DNA from: Candidatus Borkfalkia stercoripullorum
GTDB taxonomy: Bacteria; Bacillota; Clostridia; Christensenellales; Borkfalkiaceae
DNA length: 64,000 nt
NCBI GenBank assembly: GCA_019119395.1
Contig: DWXC01000019.1
Coordinates: forward strand, 21,847-85,846
Reading direction: 5' to 3'
The translations under genes and the position numbers were made by a program. The notes beneath the pieces were generated by a model that worked only from the letters and a program-made list of their open reading frames with translations, was not told the DNA's origin and did not search any database. This document shows, piece by piece, positions 31,297-40,725 of the stretch (positions are counted from its first letter, which is position 1; every line of letters begins with the position of its first letter).

Positions 31297-33279
31297 ATGG
31301 ACGTTCGTCAGCAAACGGTAAACGCGATCAGGATCCTCTCGGCGGAGGCGATCCAGAAGGCCAATTCCGGGCATCCCGGCCTGCCCCTCGGCAGCGCGCC
31401 GATCGGCTACACCATTTTCGCGGATTTTCTCAAATTCAATCCCAAAGACCCCAAGTGGGACGACAGGGACAGGTTCATCCTCTCCGCAGGGCACGGCTCG
31501 ATGCTCGATTATTCCCTGCTCTATCTGTTCGGTTACGACATTTCCAAAGAAGACCTGATGAACTTCCGTCAGCTCGGATATAAGACGCCCGGCCACCCCG
31601 AATACGGCCACACGCCCGGCGTCGAAACGACGACGGGCCCCCTCGGCCAGGGCATCGCAAACGCCGTGGGCATGGCGGTCGCCGAGGCGCACCTCGCCGC
31701 CACGTTCAACCGCGAGGGCTTCCCCGTCGTAGACCACTACACCTACGCGCTCTGCGGAGACGGCTGCCTCGAAGAAGGCATCTCCTACGAAGCCTGCTCG
31801 TTTGCGGGGACGCATAAACTCGGCAAACTCATCCTCTTCTACGACGACAACGACATCACCATCGAAGGCGATACGGACATCACCTTCAAAGAAGACGTCG
31901 CGATGCGCTTCAAGGCGCAGGGCTGGCAGGTGCTGAAAGTGGACGACGCGAACGACCTCGATCTTCTGCGCCGCACCATAAGAAAAGCGAAAGCGGATAC
32001 CGAGCGCCCGTCCATAATCATCTGCAAAACGGTCATCGGGTTCGGGTCTCCCCTCGCAGGCTCGCACGAATGCCACGGCGCACCCCTCGGCGCGGACAAC
32101 CTCGCCAAAACGAAGGAAAACCTCGGCTGGACGTGCGCGCCCTTCGAGATCCCCGACGAAGTCGCCGAACATTGCGGCGCGATCGCGCGCAAAGGCGTTT
32201 CCCGCCAGGGCAAATGGAAGAGAATGTTCAAGCAGTACGAAGCGGAGTACCCCGATCTTGCCGCACTGTACAAAAAATATATGAGCGGGGAGCTGCCCGA
32301 CCTCAAAAACGACGCGGAACTGTTCGAGTTCGCAAAGCCCGACGCCACCCGCAACACGAGTTTCGCCGTGCTCAATAAGTTGGCGGACAGGATCCCCAAC
32401 CTCATCGGCGGCTCGGCCGACCTCGCCCCCTCCAACAAATCCAACATGAAAAAGCGCGGCGACTTCACCGCGGAGGACAGGAGCGGCTCGAACATGCACT
32501 TCGGCATCCGCGAGCACGCGATGGCGGCGATCACCAACGGCATGCAGCTGCACGGCGGCCTGCGGGCGTACTGCGCGACCTTCTTCATCTTCTCCGATTA
32601 TATGAAGCATGCCATGCGCCTTTCCGCGCTCATGCACCAGCCCGTCGTCTATATCCTCACGCACGACTCCATCGGCGTCGGCGAGGACGGCCCCACGCAC
32701 GAGCCCGTCGAACAGCTCATCGCGCTCCGCTCCATTCCCGGCATGAAAGTCTACCGCCCCGCGGATGGCAAAGAAACGGCGGCGGCGTGGATCTCCGCCC
32801 TTACGGGCAACGCGCCTACCTGCCTCGTCCTGACAAGGCAGAACCTGCCGCAGTACGAAAATTCGGGGCTGGAAGCGCTCAAAGGCGGCTATATCCTTGC
32901 CGACAGCGAAAAGAAAGTGCCCGACGTTCTGCTCATCGCCAGCGGCTCGGAAGTGGAACAGTGCATGCAGGCGAAGGATATCCTCAAAACGAAAGGCGTG
33001 GACGCGCGCGTCGTTTCCATGCCCTGCATTGAAGAATTCGAAAAACAGCCGCAGTCGTATAAAGACGGCGTCATACCGCCCGAAGTCAAAGCGCGCGTAT
33101 GCGTGGAGGCGGCGTCCCCCTATTCCTGGTACAAATATGCGGGCGACTACGGCGAGATCATCGGCATGACGACCTTCGGCGCGAGCGGCCCCGCGAACAA
33201 ATTGTTCGAGATGTTCGGTTTCACCGCCGACAACGTCGTGGAAAAGGCGTTCCGTTCCCTCAATAAACTCAACGCCTGA
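31297..33279 (+). CDS. tkt: Transketolase
   Basis: 660 aa; 'ANSGHPGLPLGSAPIGYTIF', 'GPLGQGIANAVGMAVAE', 'THDSIGVGEDGPTHEPVEQL'. Confidence 0.98.
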   Translation: MDVRQQTVNAIRILSAEAIQKANSGHPGLPLGSAPIGYTIFADFLKFNPKDPKWDDRDRFILSAGHGSMLDYSLLYLFGYDISKEDLMNFRQLGYKTPGHPEYGHTPGVETTTGPLGQGIANAVGMAVAEAHLAATFNREGFPVVDHYTYALCGDGCLEEGISYEACSFAGTHKLGKLILFYDDNDITIEGDTDITFKEDVAMRFKAQGWQVLKVDDANDLDLLRRTIRKAKADTERPSIIICKTVIGFGSPLAGSHECHGAPLGADNLAKTKENLGWTCAPFEIPDEVAEHCGAIARKGVSRQGKWKRMFKQYEAEYPDLAALYKKYMSGELPDLKNDAELFEFAKPDATRNTSFAVLNKLADRIPNLIGGSADLAPSNKSNMKKRGDFTAEDRSGSNMHFGIREHAMAAITNGMQLHGGLRAYCATFFIFSDYMKHAMRLSALMHQPVVYILTHDSIGVGEDGPTHEPVEQLIALRSIPGMKVYRPADGKETAAAWISALTGNAPTCLVLTRQNLPQYENSGLEALKGGYILADSEKKVPDVLLIASGSEVEQCMQAKDILKTKGVDARVVSMPCIEEFEKQPQSYKDGVIPPEVKARVCVEAASPYSWYKYAGDYGEIIGMTTFGASGPANKLFEMFGFTADNVVEKAFRSLNKLNA

Positions 33280-33294
33280 ACGGATCGGATCGAC

Positions 33295-33324
33295 AAAGCC
33301 GCGGGGAATCCCCGCGGCTTTTGA
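33295..33324 (+). terminator. tkt terminator
   Basis: AAAGCCGCGGGGA-a-TCCCCGCGGCTTTT. Confidence 0.8.
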
Positions 33325-33342
33325 AAACTTTAAACGGATGAT

Positions 33343-34164
33343 ATGGATTTCAAAATCTTGACAAAAAAACTCGGCTTTTGCGAAGAAGCCGAACGGTTCA
33401 TCTTCGATTTCGATAAAAATTACCGACACGCCGACTTTGCGCCGCATTGGGAAAAGCTGTACGCCGCGGGAGAGGAAGCGGAAGGGCTGAACGGCCTCCG
33501 CGCCGCGCTGTCCCCCGACCCCGACGGCATGAAGATCCTCGTATGTATGCTGCATTGCGCTTTGCACACGCACGAAGCGTACCGGGCGCGCGGCATTCCC
33601 GATCGCATATTTTTTGAAACGATGCGATTCCTGCCGCGGTTCGTGAACGCCCGCGCACGCGTTTACGGGCGGCCGATCTTCCCCAACGACTGGTGGTTTT
33701 ACAGGGAGCTTTCTCTCCGCGAATTCCGCCTCGGCGCGCTCGAATACGAGATGCTTGCGGATAACGGGGAACGGAAAATATCCGTGCACATCCCCGAAAA
33801 AGCGGATTTGTCCCCGCCCTCCCTGCGCGCTTCCCTGCGGGAAGCCCGGAAGTTTTTCGCGGAGTTTTTCCCCGAATACGCGGACGCCGAAATGTACTGC
33901 GATTCCTGGCTGATGTCGCCCGCGCTCAAAGAACTTTTACCCGCAAGCTCGAACATCCTCGGCTTTCAGAACGGATTCGAACTCGTCCGTTGGGACAAGG
34001 AAAGCGACGCTTGCCTGGACTGGATCTTCCCGCGGCGGGACATGCCCCCGGAACAGCTTGCGGAAAACACTTCCCTGCAAAGAAAAGCGAAAGCATATCT
34101 TATCGGCGGCGGAAAGATCGGCTGGGCGCTCGGCAAAATGAAAAAACATCCCTTTGCGGAGTAA
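33343..34164 (+). CDS. Acyltransferase-domain protein (DUF5596-like)
   Basis: 'LAENTSLQRKAKAYLIGGGKIGWALG', 'SPALKELLPASSNILGFQNGFEL' pattern. Confidence 0.6.
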   Translation: MDFKILTKKLGFCEEAERFIFDFDKNYRHADFAPHWEKLYAAGEEAEGLNGLRAALSPDPDGMKILVCMLHCALHTHEAYRARGIPDRIFFETMRFLPRFVNARARVYGRPIFPNDWWFYRELSLREFRLGALEYEMLADNGERKISVHIPEKADLSPPSLRASLREARKFFAEFFPEYADAEMYCDSWLMSPALKELLPASSNILGFQNGFELVRWDKESDACLDWIFPRRDMPPEQLAENTSLQRKAKAYLIGGGKIGWALGKMKKHPFAE

Positions 34165-34176
34165 ACGGCAGGCAGA

Positions 34177-34650
34177 TCACCCTTTTACCCTGAATTTCAG
34201 GACGAGTTCCCTGCCGCCGAGCGAATGCGAAATCGTGAACGCGCCGTTTTTGAGTTCCGCACGCTTTTCGTAGCGCTTGCCGCCGTGTTCCGCGCGGAAG
34301 GTCAGAACGCCGCTCTCCTCATCGTATTCGTACGAGCCGCTCTTTTCGGCGGACAGCCCAGCCTTGTTTTTTGCGGAAACGGTGAACGTGCCGTCCCGTT
34401 CCAGAGAGAGATGTACGAAACGGGTTTTGCCCAAAAGGTCTTTGCCGCCGAGTGTCGCTTCGAAACATTCGTATTCCCCCGCATACGCGCGCGAAAACTC
34501 CCGCAGAGAGGACAATTCGTTCACGTCGCAGGCGCAGAATACGCATAAAAGCGCCAAAACTGCCGCCAGCGCCGCTATTTTTCGGATTATGCCCGCCGAC
34601 GCCCTTTTTTGATTGATTTTTCCGCGACTTTTCTTTATAATGATAGCCAT
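34177..34650 (-). CDS. Putative lipoprotein
   Basis: Hydrophobic signal ending in lipobox 'VFCAC'; beta-rich small domain. Confidence 0.5.
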   Translation of the reverse strand: MAIIIKKSRGKINQKRASAGIIRKIAALAAVLALLCVFCACDVNELSSLREFSRAYAGEYECFEATLGGKDLLGKTRFVHLSLERDGTFTVSAKNKAGLSAEKSGSYEYDEESGVLTFRAEHGGKRYEKRAELKNGAFTISHSLGGRELVLKFRVKG

Positions 34651-34703
34651 AACATAAGTATTCGTATCAAGCGGAAAAACATGCGCCCGCGCGGCGCAAA
34701 CAG

Positions 34704-35534
34704 GTGAAAATTATGCAATTCGACGTAGAACTGGTAGGCAAGATCGGTTCGATGGCGCTCATCGACAAAAAGGACAACATGATCGATTACACCCGCGTGG
34801 CGAGGCTTTCGCGGGAACTCAAACCGGGGTACATCTGGATATCGAGCGGCGCGACGGAGATCGGGCGGCTGGACTACATGATGCGCGCAGGGAAAGAACT
34901 GCCCGACACAGAAGAGTCCAAAACCGATTACAGCGCACAGGGACAGGCGATCCTCATGCAGACATACCGCCAGTACGTGGACAGCAAATATTCGGTGCGG
35001 CAGATACTCGTCGAGCACCACCACTTCAACGACGAGGTCAAGCGCGAGCATATCCGCAAACTGCTGCTCCGCTGTAAAGAGCAGAACGCGATACCGATCA
35101 TCAACTACAACGACGCAGTCTCCGAATCGGAAAACAGAAGGCTGGAACTTTCCGCACTCGCAAAGTCGCACGCCAAAGTGTACGAATGCGTGGACAACGA
35201 CGAGACCGCTTCCCTTGTCGCGTGCCTCGTCAAAGCGAGAGTGCTGCTCATCCTCACGAGCGTGGACGGCATATACACCGATCCGCACGACCCTTCCACG
35301 CTCATCGAAGAGATCGCGGGCAAGGACGATAAAGAGATCGTCGAACACATCGAATTTTACAAAAAATACTGCGAAGGCGCTTCCCGCAAGGGAGCGAACG
35401 GCGCGAAAGCGAAGCTCGAATTCGTGAAAGACGCCGCCGCGCAGGGAACAGAAGTACTCATCGCGAACGCGTGCTATTCCATAAAAGAGATCTTATCGGG
35501 AGGCGTGCGCTGCACGCGCATCCATATCCGATAA
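34704..35534 (+). CDS. Amino acid kinase, glutamate 5-kinase-like without PUA domain
   Basis: 'PGYIWISSGATEIG', 'QAILMQTYRQY', 'NDETASLVACLVKARVLLILTSVDGIYTDPH'. Confidence 0.75.
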   Translation: MKIMQFDVELVGKIGSMALIDKKDNMIDYTRVARLSRELKPGYIWISSGATEIGRLDYMMRAGKELPDTEESKTDYSAQGQAILMQTYRQYVDSKYSVRQILVEHHHFNDEVKREHIRKLLLRCKEQNAIPIINYNDAVSESENRRLELSALAKSHAKVYECVDNDETASLVACLVKARVLLILTSVDGIYTDPHDPSTLIEEIAGKDDKEIVEHIEFYKKYCEGASRKGANGAKAKLEFVKDAAAQGTEVLIANACYSIKEILSGGVRCTRIHIR

Positions 35535-35584
35535 CCGCCCGTTTCGCGGAAACGGCGCAGACAAATCCAAACTCTTAATATTTT

Positions 35585-35616
35585 ACGGGAGCGCCCGCAC
35601 GGCGCTCCCGTTTTTA
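35585..35616 (+). terminator. Terminator of the amino acid kinase gene
   Basis: ACGGGAGCGCC-cgcac-GGCGCTCCCGT then TTTTAT. Confidence 0.85.
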
Positions 35617-35620
35617 TATG

Positions 35621-35650
35621 CAAAAACGGGCGTTCCATTCGGAACGCCCG
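35621..35650 (-). terminator. Terminator of the alpha-galactosidase gene
   Basis: CGGGCGTTCC-attc-GGAACGCCCG, minus-strand T-tract TTTTTG. Confidence 0.85.
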
Positions 35651-35667
35651 CTCTGCCCGACGGTTTT

Positions 35668-37791
35668 TTACTTTGCTTTTTTGAAAACAAACATTCTGGC
35701 ATACAGCCTTCTGCTGTTCTCCCAGGACTGCGTATCCGCGTAAAGGTCGCGCATCGGGATCTTCCCGTTCATCAACAGGTCTCCGCCCGCCGTAAAGGAG
35801 AGAACGTCTTTATAGTTGTCCTGCTCGCGCGTCGTCACTTCATACACCGCCGCAGGGTTGAGCCCTTTGAACCCGATCGTAAGTTCGGGGCCGGCTATGA
35901 TATATTCGTAAGCGATAACGACCGCGACCGCCGTGTTCTTGTCTTTCGAAACGGTCATAAATCCCGTAACGTTCCCGCCGAACGCATCGCCCAAACGGTA
36001 ATAATCGCCGAATTGCAGGACTTTGCGGTACTCCTTATAGAAAGCGATCTGCTTCGACACGATCTCCAATTCCTCTTCCGAGAATTTGGACATGTCGAGC
36101 TCGTAACCGAGCACCCCGCCGCACGCAACGTTGAAACGCGTTTCCAAAGGATTGCTGTCCCCCGTCTGATGGTTGGGGCAGGCGGAAACGTGCGCGCCCA
36201 TAATGGTTTGCGGGTATCCGTAAGACGTGCCGTCCTGTATTTTCACGCGCTGGCGCGCGTCCGTGTCGTCGCTCGTCCAGAACTGCTGGAGGTAGCACAG
36301 GTTGCCCAGATCCAGCCTTCCGCCGCCGCCCGCGCAGCCTTCGAACAGCACCGAAGGGAATTTTTTCGTGATGCGCGAAACGATGCGGTAGTACCCCAGC
36401 ATATAACGGTGGAAGTACTCGCCCTGCACAACGCCTTTCCCGTAACAATCGGTGAAAGAGCGGTTATAATCCCATTTCACATACGCGGCGCCGCTCCTGG
36501 CGATGACGTCGGTGATGACGCGCACGACGTAATTTTGCACCTTTTCGTCCGCGAGATTGAGCATGAGTTGATCGCGCATGCGCGTAGGTTCTCTCCCGGG
36601 GATGCGCATCGCGAAATTGGGATGCGCGCGGAAAAGGTCGCTGTCCTCGTTGATCATCTCAGGCTCTACCCAAATGCCGAAGTCCAGCCCGAGTTCCCTG
36701 ATCTTATCCGCGAGGTGTTTGAGCCCGCCGCCCGTCTTTTCGACGTTGTCGTACCAGTCGCCGAGCGCCCTGTGATCGTCGCAGCGGTTTCCGAACCAGC
36801 CGTCGTCGAGCACGAAGAGTTCCACCCCCGTCCTTTGGGCCGCCCGCGCGATGTCGAGGATCTTTTCTTCGTTGAAATCGAAATACGTCCCCTCCCAGTT
36901 GTTCACGAGAACGGGGCGCTCCTTTTTCTTCCATTTGCCGCGCACGATGTGTTCGCCGACGAACGCGTGCATTTCGGAAGAAACGCCGTCCTCGTCGGGC
37001 GCGTAACACATCACCGCTTCGGGCGCGTCGAACTCTTCGCCGGGTGCGAGCGTCCAGCGGAACATGAAATCGTTGATACCCGTCAAAACTCTCGTCCTGC
37101 CCGATTCGCACGCTTCGAATATTTCTTTATGATTGCCGGAATAGACGAGATTGAACGCGTAAACGCCGTCCTTCCCTTCCGCCATGACGAAGGGGTTGCG
37201 ATTGTGCGAGGACGACCCTTTTTTGGAATCGTTGTAAAACACGCCCTTGCCCACCGTGCGGGAAATTTTCTGGCGTTCGCGCGCCCAAGTGCCTTCGAAC
37301 GTGACGAAGGAATAATCCCCCAAAAGGTCGAGCTGCAGGCTCGCAAGGCGACGGATATGCAGCTCCTTTTTGGATGCGTTGACGAGTTTTGACGACACGG
37401 CGATCACGTCGCTGTCCTCAAACACCGTATAATAGAGGTACAGCGCCACCCGCGTGGGCGTGTCGACGTATTTGAGTTCTATGGTTTTCCCCTCGCCGTA
37501 AGAGGAAGGAAGCCCCGGGATCTCGGGCTTTTCCGTCAATATTTTACTCCTGGAATAGGTAAATGCGGTGCTGAACCCGCCGTCCGCGTTTTCAAGCAAT
37601 ACGCTCGGCTCGGTATAGTCGTCAAACCCATATTGCGAGAACATTTTGCAGGGAGTGCCCGCAAGATATTCGAACCCGACCGTGCTCGCCAATTTTTTGC
37701 CATAATACAGGTATTCCGCCGAATCCGCCTTGACGACGAGCGTCGTGTGCGGCGTATCCAGCCTGATGATCTGTCCTTTTTTTCTGATCAT
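35668..37791 (-). CDS. Alpha-galactosidase (GH36)
   Basis: 'ELFVLDDGWFGNRCDDHRALGDWY', 'AYVKWDYNRSFTDCYG', 'LFEGCAGGGGRLDLG', 'GAHVSACPNHQT'. Confidence 0.95.
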   Translation of the reverse strand: MIRKKGQIIRLDTPHTTLVVKADSAEYLYYGKKLASTVGFEYLAGTPCKMFSQYGFDDYTEPSVLLENADGGFSTAFTYSRSKILTEKPEIPGLPSSYGEGKTIELKYVDTPTRVALYLYYTVFEDSDVIAVSSKLVNASKKELHIRRLASLQLDLLGDYSFVTFEGTWARERQKISRTVGKGVFYNDSKKGSSSHNRNPFVMAEGKDGVYAFNLVYSGNHKEIFEACESGRTRVLTGINDFMFRWTLAPGEEFDAPEAVMCYAPDEDGVSSEMHAFVGEHIVRGKWKKKERPVLVNNWEGTYFDFNEEKILDIARAAQRTGVELFVLDDGWFGNRCDDHRALGDWYDNVEKTGGGLKHLADKIRELGLDFGIWVEPEMINEDSDLFRAHPNFAMRIPGREPTRMRDQLMLNLADEKVQNYVVRVITDVIARSGAAYVKWDYNRSFTDCYGKGVVQGEYFHRYMLGYYRIVSRITKKFPSVLFEGCAGGGGRLDLGNLCYLQQFWTSDDTDARQRVKIQDGTSYGYPQTIMGAHVSACPNHQTGDSNPLETRFNVACGGVLGYELDMSKFSEEELEIVSKQIAFYKEYRKVLQFGDYYRLGDAFGGNVTGFMTVSKDKNTAVAVVIAYEYIIAGPELTIGFKGLNPAAVYEVTTREQDNYKDVLSFTAGGDLLMNGKIPMRDLYADTQSWENSRRLYARMFVFKKAK

Positions 37792-37951
37792 AACAGCCTC
37801 CGTACTGTTTTGCATGATTTTTTTCGGTTATCGCGAACCGTCCCTGTAAGTATAGCATAAAAAAATATGTTTGTATAGCAAAAAAACAAAAAAATACGGG
37901 GCGAAACAAAAAATTCACCCCGCACTCATCGTTCACTCCGCGCGCCGCCGT

Positions 37952-38248
37952 TCAGTTTTGCGCGATTTCTTTGCCCATTTTGATAAAATCTTCGCTTTTT
38001 TGGTCAAGCATCTGCTTTTCCGCGGGCATAAGCTTGTAATATCCCTTCTCTTTCATCTCGGAAAACACCGTAAACTGGTTTTCCTGCGCTTTGGTGAAAC
38101 AGCTCAAAAACTGCGAGCGCAGACTCTTCGTGCAGCCCTCCTTGATCGCGAGAGAGTAGCTGTCGAGCAGCATCTTTTCGGTGTTGAGCATATCCGTAAG
38201 CGAATCTTTTTCGTTCAGCGAACCTTCCATTTTGGATAATTTTGCCAT
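37952..38248 (-). CDS. CotF-like spore coat protein
   Basis: 98 aa; 'LTDMLNTEKMLLDSYSLAIKEGCTKSLRSQFLSCFTKAQENQFTVFSEMKEKGYY'. Confidence 0.75.
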   Translation of the reverse strand: MAKLSKMEGSLNEKDSLTDMLNTEKMLLDSYSLAIKEGCTKSLRSQFLSCFTKAQENQFTVFSEMKEKGYYKLMPAEKQMLDQKSEDFIKMGKEIAQN

Positions 38249-38257
38249 AAAGCCTCC

Positions 38258-38449
38258 TTACTTCCCCTCCAATATGCAAAGAAGGGTATTGTACCTCTGT
38301 TCGTGGCAGTCCGCGATCCGGCCCATGCACTCGGCGAGCGCCGTATCGGTGAGCGTTTTGGAATACATTCTCGCCTTTTTACACGCCATGCCTTCGCCCA
38401 TGAGAAGCCCGGAAAGCACTTCGAGGTCTTTGGATGTGAGTTTTGTCAT
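38258..38449 (-). CDS. Small CotF-related/spore-coat-associated protein
   Basis: 63 aa; 'TSKDLEVLSGLLMGEGMACKKARMYSKTLTDTAL...CHEQRYNTLL', next to the CotF-like gene. Confidence 0.6.
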   Translation of the reverse strand: MTKLTSKDLEVLSGLLMGEGMACKKARMYSKTLTDTALAECMGRIADCHEQRYNTLLCILEGK

Positions 38450-38533
38450 GTTGATCCCTCCGCAAAAGAGTATGTGCCGAACGCCGCACCGTTATTCCGC
38501 CGAACAAAAATACGTACAAAAAACCATGAAAAA

Positions 38534-38558
38534 CCGCGCGCCCGAAACGGGCGCGCGG
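38534..38558 (-). terminator. Terminator of the histidine phosphatase gene
   Basis: CCGCGCGCCCG-aaa-CGGGCGCGCGG, minus-strand TTTTTC. Confidence 0.75.
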
Positions 38559-38567
38559 CGCAAAAAT

Positions 38568-39293
38568 TCAATGCCTTTCATTGAAATCGTCATACGTCTC
38601 GCAAAACCTTCCCGAAAACGCGGGCGGCTCGTTCGCGGCGTACAGATGCGACACATCCCCGTAGGACGCACAGCGGAAGGACGCGATCCCTTTCTCCCTC
38701 TCTTCGGTGTAAAGAGTGGTTACCGAAGAGGGCGCGGCGCAGAAGTGCTGCAGGAGCGCCACGGGCGATATATGGAAAAGATGCGAAAGCACGATGCCCG
38801 TCGCGCCGAAATGGCAGAAAAACACGAGCGTGCCGCGGTTCGGGGAAACGGCCTCGTAAAACGTCCCCTTTCGCCGATAGCCGTGTTCGGCCAGAACGCC
38901 GTCTATCCCCCTGCACACCTCGCCGTATGCGGCAGGCACGCCGCTCTCTGCGATGAACGGGACTTTCATCCAGCGCTCCGCGGAATACAGGTCGGGATAT
39001 TTTTCCATAAACGACGGCATAAAATCCCAGATCAGATGCTCTTCCCCCGTTTCGGGAAGCCGCACGGGATCGGTAAATTCCTTTAACCAGCCGCAGGTGA
39101 CGCCCGCGCGGCCGACCCGCGCGAGCGTCGCCGCGGCCGTCCTCTGCGCCCTGCCCTTCGGCGAAAGATAAAACGCAGCGACTTTTTCCCGCTGCATTTT
39201 ATCCGCCAGAAGTTCGATCTCCCGCTCTCCTTTTTCTGTCACGGAATCCCTTTCGTAATCGGGATCGCCGTGACGGATAAAGATCAATCTCAT
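38568..39293 (-). CDS. Histidine phosphatase family protein (start corrected)
   Basis: 'MRLIFIRHGDPDYERDSVTEKG', 'FYLSPKGRAQRTA', 'FFCHFGATGIV'. Confidence 0.88.
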   Translation of the reverse strand: MRLIFIRHGDPDYERDSVTEKGEREIELLADKMQREKVAAFYLSPKGRAQRTAAATLARVGRAGVTCGWLKEFTDPVRLPETGEEHLIWDFMPSFMEKYPDLYSAERWMKVPFIAESGVPAAYGEVCRGIDGVLAEHGYRRKGTFYEAVSPNRGTLVFFCHFGATGIVLSHLFHISPVALLQHFCAAPSSVTTLYTEEREKGIASFRCASYGDVSHLYAANEPPAFSGRFCETYDDFNERH

Positions 39294-39336
39294 ATTACAC
39301 CCATAACGCCCCGAGAACGGGCGTTTCCCATGAAAT

Positions 39337-40521
39337 TTACCTGCCGTATTCCTCGGCAAGCAGTTTGAAATAAGGAAGAGAGCGGGAGATCATATCGGGC
39401 GAAACGCAATAGGCGATGCGTACGTACCCCTTGCAGCCGAAATCGTCGCCGGGCACGAGCAGAAGCCCGTACTTTTTGGCGCGCTCGCAGAATGCGTTCG
39501 CGTCCTCTTCGAGCGCCTTGACGAACAGATAGAACGCGCCGTCCGGCCGCACGCAGGTATAGCCGTACTCTTTGAGCGCGCCGACGAGCAGATCGCGGTT
39601 CTTCTCGTAAACGGAAACGTCGGAAGTCACGCCCTGGCACTTTGCGATCATCTTCTGGAAGAGAGAGGGTGCGCAGACATAACCGAGCGCCCTGCCCGCC
39701 CCGCAGACGGCAAAGTACAGCCGTTTCGCGTCTTCCGCCTCGGGACAGACGAAAATATAACCGATGCGCTCACCCGGCAGCGAGAGCGACTTCGAATAGG
39801 AATAACAAACGACCGTGTTTTTATAGTAAGCGGTCAGGTACGGCACCTTCACGCCGCCGTACACGAGTTCGCGGTACGGCTCGTCGGTGACAAGATAGAT
39901 CGGTTTTCCGTATTCGCGGCTCTTCTTTTCGAGCATGGCGGCGAGTTTTTTGACCGTTTCTTCGCTGTACACGACGCCGCTCGGGTTGTTCGGGGAATTG
40001 ACGAGAACCGCCGCCGTCCTTTCGCTGAATGCCTTTTCCAACAGATCGAAATCGATCTGGAACGTGTCGGGGTCGGATGAAAGTTCCATAAGTTTCGCCC
40101 CCGCCGTTTCGGTAAACACCCTGTATTCGGTAAAGAAAGGCGCAAACGTGATCACCTCGTCCCCTTTGTTGCAAATTGCGGAGAGCGTGATCGTGAGCGA
40201 AGCCGCCGCCCCGCACGTCATATAAATGAGGTCCGGGTCTGTCTTTACGCCGTGTTTCGACGCGATGAACGAGGCGATCGCCCTGCGCGTTTCGAGATCG
40301 CCCTGCGCGGAAGTATAGCCGTGCAGCGCGGTCGCGTTTTCCGTTTTTAAGAGGGTTTCGAGCGTTTCCTCCACGACTGCGGGAGGCGCGACGCTCGGAT
40401 TGCCCAGGCTGAAATCGAAAACCTTGTCCGCGCCGACTTCCGCCGCGCGCTGTTTGCCGAATTCAAAAATTTCGCGTATCACGGAGCGCTTGCTTCCGAG
40501 TTCGTACATTCTCTTGTTCAT
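39337..40521 (-). CDS. PLP-dependent aminotransferase, class I/II (start corrected)
   Basis: 'NSPNNPSGVVYS', 'SYSKSLSLPGERIGYI' Schiff-base Lys, 'GYVRIAYC'. Confidence 0.93.
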   Translation of the reverse strand: MNKRMYELGSKRSVIREIFEFGKQRAAEVGADKVFDFSLGNPSVAPPAVVEETLETLLKTENATALHGYTSAQGDLETRRAIASFIASKHGVKTDPDLIYMTCGAAASLTITLSAICNKGDEVITFAPFFTEYRVFTETAGAKLMELSSDPDTFQIDFDLLEKAFSERTAAVLVNSPNNPSGVVYSEETVKKLAAMLEKKSREYGKPIYLVTDEPYRELVYGGVKVPYLTAYYKNTVVCYSYSKSLSLPGERIGYIFVCPEAEDAKRLYFAVCGAGRALGYVCAPSLFQKMIAKCQGVTSDVSVYEKNRDLLVGALKEYGYTCVRPDGAFYLFVKALEEDANAFCERAKKYGLLLVPGDDFGCKGYVRIAYCVSPDMISRSLPYFKLLAEEYGR

Positions 40522-40643
40522 ATGACCACCCGTATGATTATATTTCCGCAATATTATAGCACAAAACGGCGCGGCTTTCAACCGTATAACGGCGCGCGCC
40601 AAAAAAAATCGCACGGCGGAGACGCACGTTTTTGCGGCAACGC

Positions 40644-40672
40644 TTGACAAAACTTTCGGAAAAAATTATACT
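40644..40672 (+). promoter_or_regulatory. Near-consensus sigma-A promoter for mgtE
   Basis: TTGACA-17-TATACT. Confidence 0.85.
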
Positions 40673-40725
40673 TGTTTGGGAAAACGGCAGCGATGGCACA
40701 ACGAAAACAAAAGGAGGTAACCGCC

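Noticed and set aside
31147-33789. 880-aa minus-strand ORF
   Set aside because: Antisense to transketolase, no domain signature.
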